A DNA stretch of 8,123 nucleotides from an uncultured Granulicatella sp. (lineage in GTDB: Bacteria; Bacillota; Bacilli; Lactobacillales; Aerococcaceae). The DNA lies in assembly GCA_938017885.1 (NCBI GenBank), contig CALIJD010000299.1, positions 1 through 8,123 of the forward strand. Direction: 5' to 3'. The notes beneath the pieces are model-generated. The model searched no databases and was not told where the DNA came from. It saw nothing but the letters and a program-made list of their open reading frames with translations. The position numbers and the translations under genes were made by a program. Below, piece after piece: positions 5,801-8,123 of the stretch; the first letter of the stretch is position 1; each line of letters begins with the position of its first letter.

Positions 5801-6604
5801 ATGAATGAACCATTTAACGAGAAAAACGATTCATTCGCTTCTTTGCAATCAAGACGTGTAAAGTCTACTTTTCCAAACTACTTGAAGCAAGGTCAAACTT
5901 TTGAAGATCAAGTTGTCGAAGAAATGACGCGAGTTGATGCAACTAGAAAAGATGAGACTCCACATGAATCCTTGCCATTTGATGAGCAACCTGATGCAGC
6001 ACTTTTACAACCATTTGAAAAAGAAGAGCATCAATTACCAGCGCAATTCCGTTCATTTAAGGAAAAAGCAACAGAAGGTCATCAAAAATATAAACCGCGT
6101 GTGGATTGGACTTCTTATTTGAATACGAATCAACGCAAACCTTTTAAACCGAGTACGGTACCTTCAAGTACAAGAGGTTTAGAACAAGAGGAGACACCAA
6201 AAGTTTCTTATCGTGAATTAGAAAGAGAGTTATTGCCAAATAGCATGGACTTGATTTTATTCGAGAAGGAAGAATCCTTATTGGTGTCTGTTGAGGAACA
6301 AGAAGATACCATCGAGAAACGTTTGAAGGAGTACAATGGTACCTCTCATGAGAAGCCGGTACAAAGCCAAGTTTTCGCAACAAAGGGCTATGTTCCAGCC
6401 TTTAAACGCAAACAAGAATCTGACGTTGAAGTTGTGCAAGAATCCTTATTAGAAGGGTTACCGGAGACAAAAGTTGAAAGACAAAAAGCACCGGAAAAAC
6501 CACTAACGGGAAAACAAAGACGAGCGATGAAAAAATCATTATCGATGATTATGGAACAAGAACAGCAGGGACGCCATTTACCTTATGGTCATCCCAAAAA
6601 ATAG
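5801..6604 (+). CDS. Hydrophilic, probably disordered protein in the sftA/ftsK position
   Basis: I do not recognise this 267-residue protein. It has no transmembrane segment, signal peptide or Walker motif, no cysteine and one tryptophan (W103). It is rich in Glu, Lys and Gln, which suggests mostly disordered structure. The most hydrophobic stretch is about 145-165 (LLPNSMDLILFEKEESLLVS), followed by a possible coiled helix to about 178. The C-terminal part (about 225-267) is basic, with PLTGKQRRAMKKSLSMIMEQ forming a likely amphipathic helix. KPFKPSTVPSSTRGLE (113-128) faintly resembles the 'PF-x-(P/V)-T-x-VPSP-(I/V)-YG' motifs I recall from the low-complexity N-terminal region of SftA translocases. 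Bacillus and Listeria have such a translocase gene between ytpR and murC, so this could be a relict N-terminal part without the motor or an unrelated replacement. The strong ribosome site and 16- and 23-base gaps to its neighbours indicate a real operon member. Confidence 0.75.
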   Translation: MNEPFNEKNDSFASLQSRRVKSTFPNYLKQGQTFEDQVVEEMTRVDATRKDETPHESLPFDEQPDAALLQPFEKEEHQLPAQFRSFKEKATEGHQKYKPRVDWTSYLNTNQRKPFKPSTVPSSTRGLEQEETPKVSYRELERELLPNSMDLILFEKEESLLVSVEEQEDTIEKRLKEYNGTSHEKPVQSQVFATKGYVPAFKRKQESDVEVVQESLLEGLPETKVERQKAPEKPLTGKQRRAMKKSLSMIMEQEQQGRHLPYGHPKK

Positions 6605-6627
6605 TAGTAGAAAAGTGAGGAGATAGA

Positions 6628-7959
6628 ATGGATAAAAGCAAGATTTATCATTTTACAGGAATTAAAGGCTCCGGAATGAGCGCACTAGCGTTAGTTCTGC
6701 ATGGTGAAGGATATAAAGTGCAAGGCTCTGATTTAGAAGAGTATTTCTTCACACAAAGAGGACTTGAAGAAGCGGGGATTCCTTTACTACCTTTTAGTGC
6801 CTCTAATATTAAAGAAGGACAAATTGTGATTGCAGGTAATGCATTTCCAGATAGCCACGAAGAATTAGTTGCCGCTCGCGAAAAAGGAATAGAAGTCATT
6901 CGATACCATAAATTTTTAGGCGAATTGTTGAAAAATTATAAGAGTGTTGCGATTACAGGTTCTCACGGAAAAACGAGCACAACAGGTTTGTTAGCCCACG
7001 TATTAAGTGGAATGGAACCAACAAGTTATCTTATTGGAGATGGAACTGGTAAAGGAGTTGAAAGTTCAGAACACTTTGTATTAGAAGCTTGTGAATATAA
7101 ACGTCATTTTATGGCTTACCGACCAGATTACGCTATTATGACGAATATCGATTTTGACCACCCAGATTATTATACGGATATCGATGATGTACAAAGTGCC
7201 TTTGAAGCCTTTGGTAAACAAGTGAAAAAAGGAATTATTGCTTGTGGTGATGATGAAAGACTTCGTACACTAGAGGCTATTGTTCCTGTAACCTATTATG
7301 GTGTTGGTGAACATAATGATGTAATTGCTAAAAACATCCGCAAAGAGAAAGCAGGAAGTTATTTTGATGCTTATATTCACGGTGAATTATATGGTCATTT
7401 TTACATTCCTACATACGGAGACCATAACATCTTAAATGCACTTGCAATTATCGCTTTCTACTATTTAAATCAATTAGATCCAAATGAACTAGCTCAGCAG
7501 TTTCGAACATTTAGTGGCGTAAAACGTCGCTTTTCTGAAAAAGTTATTAATGGCGTAACTATTATTGATGACTATGCACACCATCCATCTGAGATTCGTG
7601 CTACATTAGATGCGGCTCGACAAAAGTATCCTGATAAAGAAGTAGTAGCTGTCTTTCAACCTCATACTTTTACGAGAACAATCGCGCTTTTAGAGGAGTT
7701 TGCTTCAGTATTATCTCTAGCAGATCACGTTTACCTATGTGAAATATTTGCATCTGTTCGTGAAGAAGCCGGTGATGTTTCTATTGAAGATTTAGCAAAA
7801 TTAGTAAAAGGTGGAGCGAAAGTATTACCACTTGAAAATGTATCTCCACTTCTATCCTATAAAGATGCTGTGATTGTCTTTATGGGAGCAGGAGATGTAC
7901 AAAAATATGAATTTGCATATGAGAAACTATTATCAAATACTTCTCCAACACAAAACTAA
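6628..7959 (+). CDS. murC: MurC, UDP-N-acetylmuramate--L-alanine ligase
   Basis: MurC is the cytoplasmic ATP-dependent ligase that adds L-alanine to UDP-N-acetylmuramate, the first peptide step of peptidoglycan precursor synthesis. The 443 residues match the usual Firmicute length. The N-terminal Rossmann domain has [11 protein letters not shown] (11-21) and [12 protein letters not shown] (32-43), which binds the UDP-sugar. The central ATPase domain has the P-loop TGSHGKTST (110-118) and [11 protein letters not shown] (172-182). The C-terminal domain has FSGVKRRF (295-302), DDYAHHP (314-320), FQPHTFTR (343-350) and MGAGDV (419-424). All family motifs are intact. GAGGAG at 6617-6622 lies five bases before the ATG. 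It is the last gene of its group and is followed directly by a strong terminator. Confidence 0.97.
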   Translation: MDKSKIYHFTGIKGSGMSALALVLHGEGYKVQGSDLEEYFFTQRGLEEAGIPLLPFSASNIKEGQIVIAGNAFPDSHEELVAAREKGIEVIRYHKFLGELLKNYKSVAITGSHGKTSTTGLLAHVLSGMEPTSYLIGDGTGKGVESSEHFVLEACEYKRHFMAYRPDYAIMTNIDFDHPDYYTDIDDVQSAFEAFGKQVKKGIIACGDDERLRTLEAIVPVTYYGVGEHNDVIAKNIRKEKAGSYFDAYIHGELYGHFYIPTYGDHNILNALAIIAFYYLNQLDPNELAQQFRTFSGVKRRFSEKVINGVTIIDDYAHHPSEIRATLDAARQKYPDKEVVAVFQPHTFTRTIALLEEFASVLSLADHVYLCEIFASVREEAGDVSIEDLAKLVKGGAKVLPLENVSPLLSYKDAVIVFMGAGDVQKYEFAYEKLLSNTSPTQN

Positions 7960-7966
7960 ATGAACC

Positions 7967-7996
7967 AAAAAGCTTGGCGAAAGTCAGGCTTTTTTT
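7967..7996 (+). terminator. Intrinsic terminator after murC
   Basis: AAAAAGCTTGGC (7967-7978) pairs with GTCAGGCTTTTT (7983-7994) over 12 positions, including two G-U pairs, around a GAAA tetraloop. The final T run spans 7990-7996. The A run on the 5' side suggests it may also work in the opposite direction. It begins seven bases after the murC stop. Confidence 0.9.
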
Positions 7997-8088
7997 ATAA
8001 ACAATCAGTAGAAAAGTATGAATGTCTATTTTTATTAAAGAGATTTGATATTTATAAAAAGGATAAAATTTAAATAGAAGAGGATTCC

Positions 8089-8095
8089 AGGAGGT
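8089..8095 (+). promoter_or_regulatory. Ribosome binding site for the gene starting at 8102
   Basis: AGGAGGT is a full-strength Shine-Dalgarno sequence ending six bases before the ATG at 8102, and it supports a real gene start despite the short visible coding sequence. Confidence 0.8.
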
Positions 8096-8101
8096 ATTAA
8101 G

Positions 8102-8123
8102 ATGGATTTAAGTAAATTATCTA
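8102..8123 (+). CDS. Start of an unidentified gene (partial)
   Basis: Only the first seven codons (MDLSKLS) are visible before the window ends, which is too little to name a product. The start is supported by a perfect ribosome site. The gene follows the murC terminator after about 105 AT-rich bases (7997-8101), so it should have its own promoter. TTGATA (8045-8050) and several TAAAAT- or TAAATA-like boxes occur there, but none has good spacing. Confidence 0.7.

Noticed and set aside
5934..6122. 62-codon + strand frame inside the unknown 267-residue gene
   Set aside because: It has no ribosome site of its own and is fully contained in a longer frame with a strong one.
8045..8076. Promoter TTGATA with TAAAAT or TAAATA before the gene at 8102
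   Set aside because: Spacings of 13 or 20 bases do not suit a sigma-A promoter. A promoter is expected here, but I could not choose one.

Overview
The window looks like an ordinary core-genome stretch from a low-GC Gram-positive bacterium of the Firmicutes, most likely the order Lactobacillales. The evidence is AT-rich sequence, strong AAGGAGG-type ribosome sites, short intergenic gaps, and EcsA, EcsB, TrmB and MurC proteins that read like their Bacillus counterparts. A Carnobacteriaceae or Granulicatella-like source is a guess. All genes I can support lie on the + strand.

Region 1 (1-2030) is an ABC transporter module. It begins with the last 20 codons of an upstream gene, probably a GntR/YtrA-type regulator, whose stop codon overlaps the ecsA start by one base. 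EcsA (ATPase) and EcsB (membrane subunit) follow with overlapping frames, so all three genes look translationally coupled.

Region 2 (2031-3975) starts with a 109-base gap holding a 32-base interrupted dyad and a good sigma-A-type promoter. Downstream are a YtmP-type phosphotransferase, trmB (tRNA m7G46 methyltransferase, TTG start) and a small membrane-anchored PepSY-like protein. A hairpin with a short T tail closes this group.

Region 3 (3976-7996) holds pepA (M42 glutamyl aminopeptidase), ytpR (tRNA-binding-domain protein), an unrecognised hydrophilic 267-residue protein, and murC (peptidoglycan precursor ligase). It ends at a strong intrinsic terminator with a GAAA loop. A new gene starts at 8102 and runs off the window.

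The gene order from the phosphotransferase to murC matches the ytmP-trmB-ytoP-ytpR-sftA-murC neighbourhood of Bacillus and Listeria, as I remember it. The main departure is the slot between ytpR and murC. In those genera it holds a large FtsK/SpoIIIE-type DNA translocase (SftA), but here it holds a short, charged, probably disordered protein with no motor domain. That gene is the best candidate for something undescribed. I see no mobile element, CRISPR array, tRNA or rRNA.
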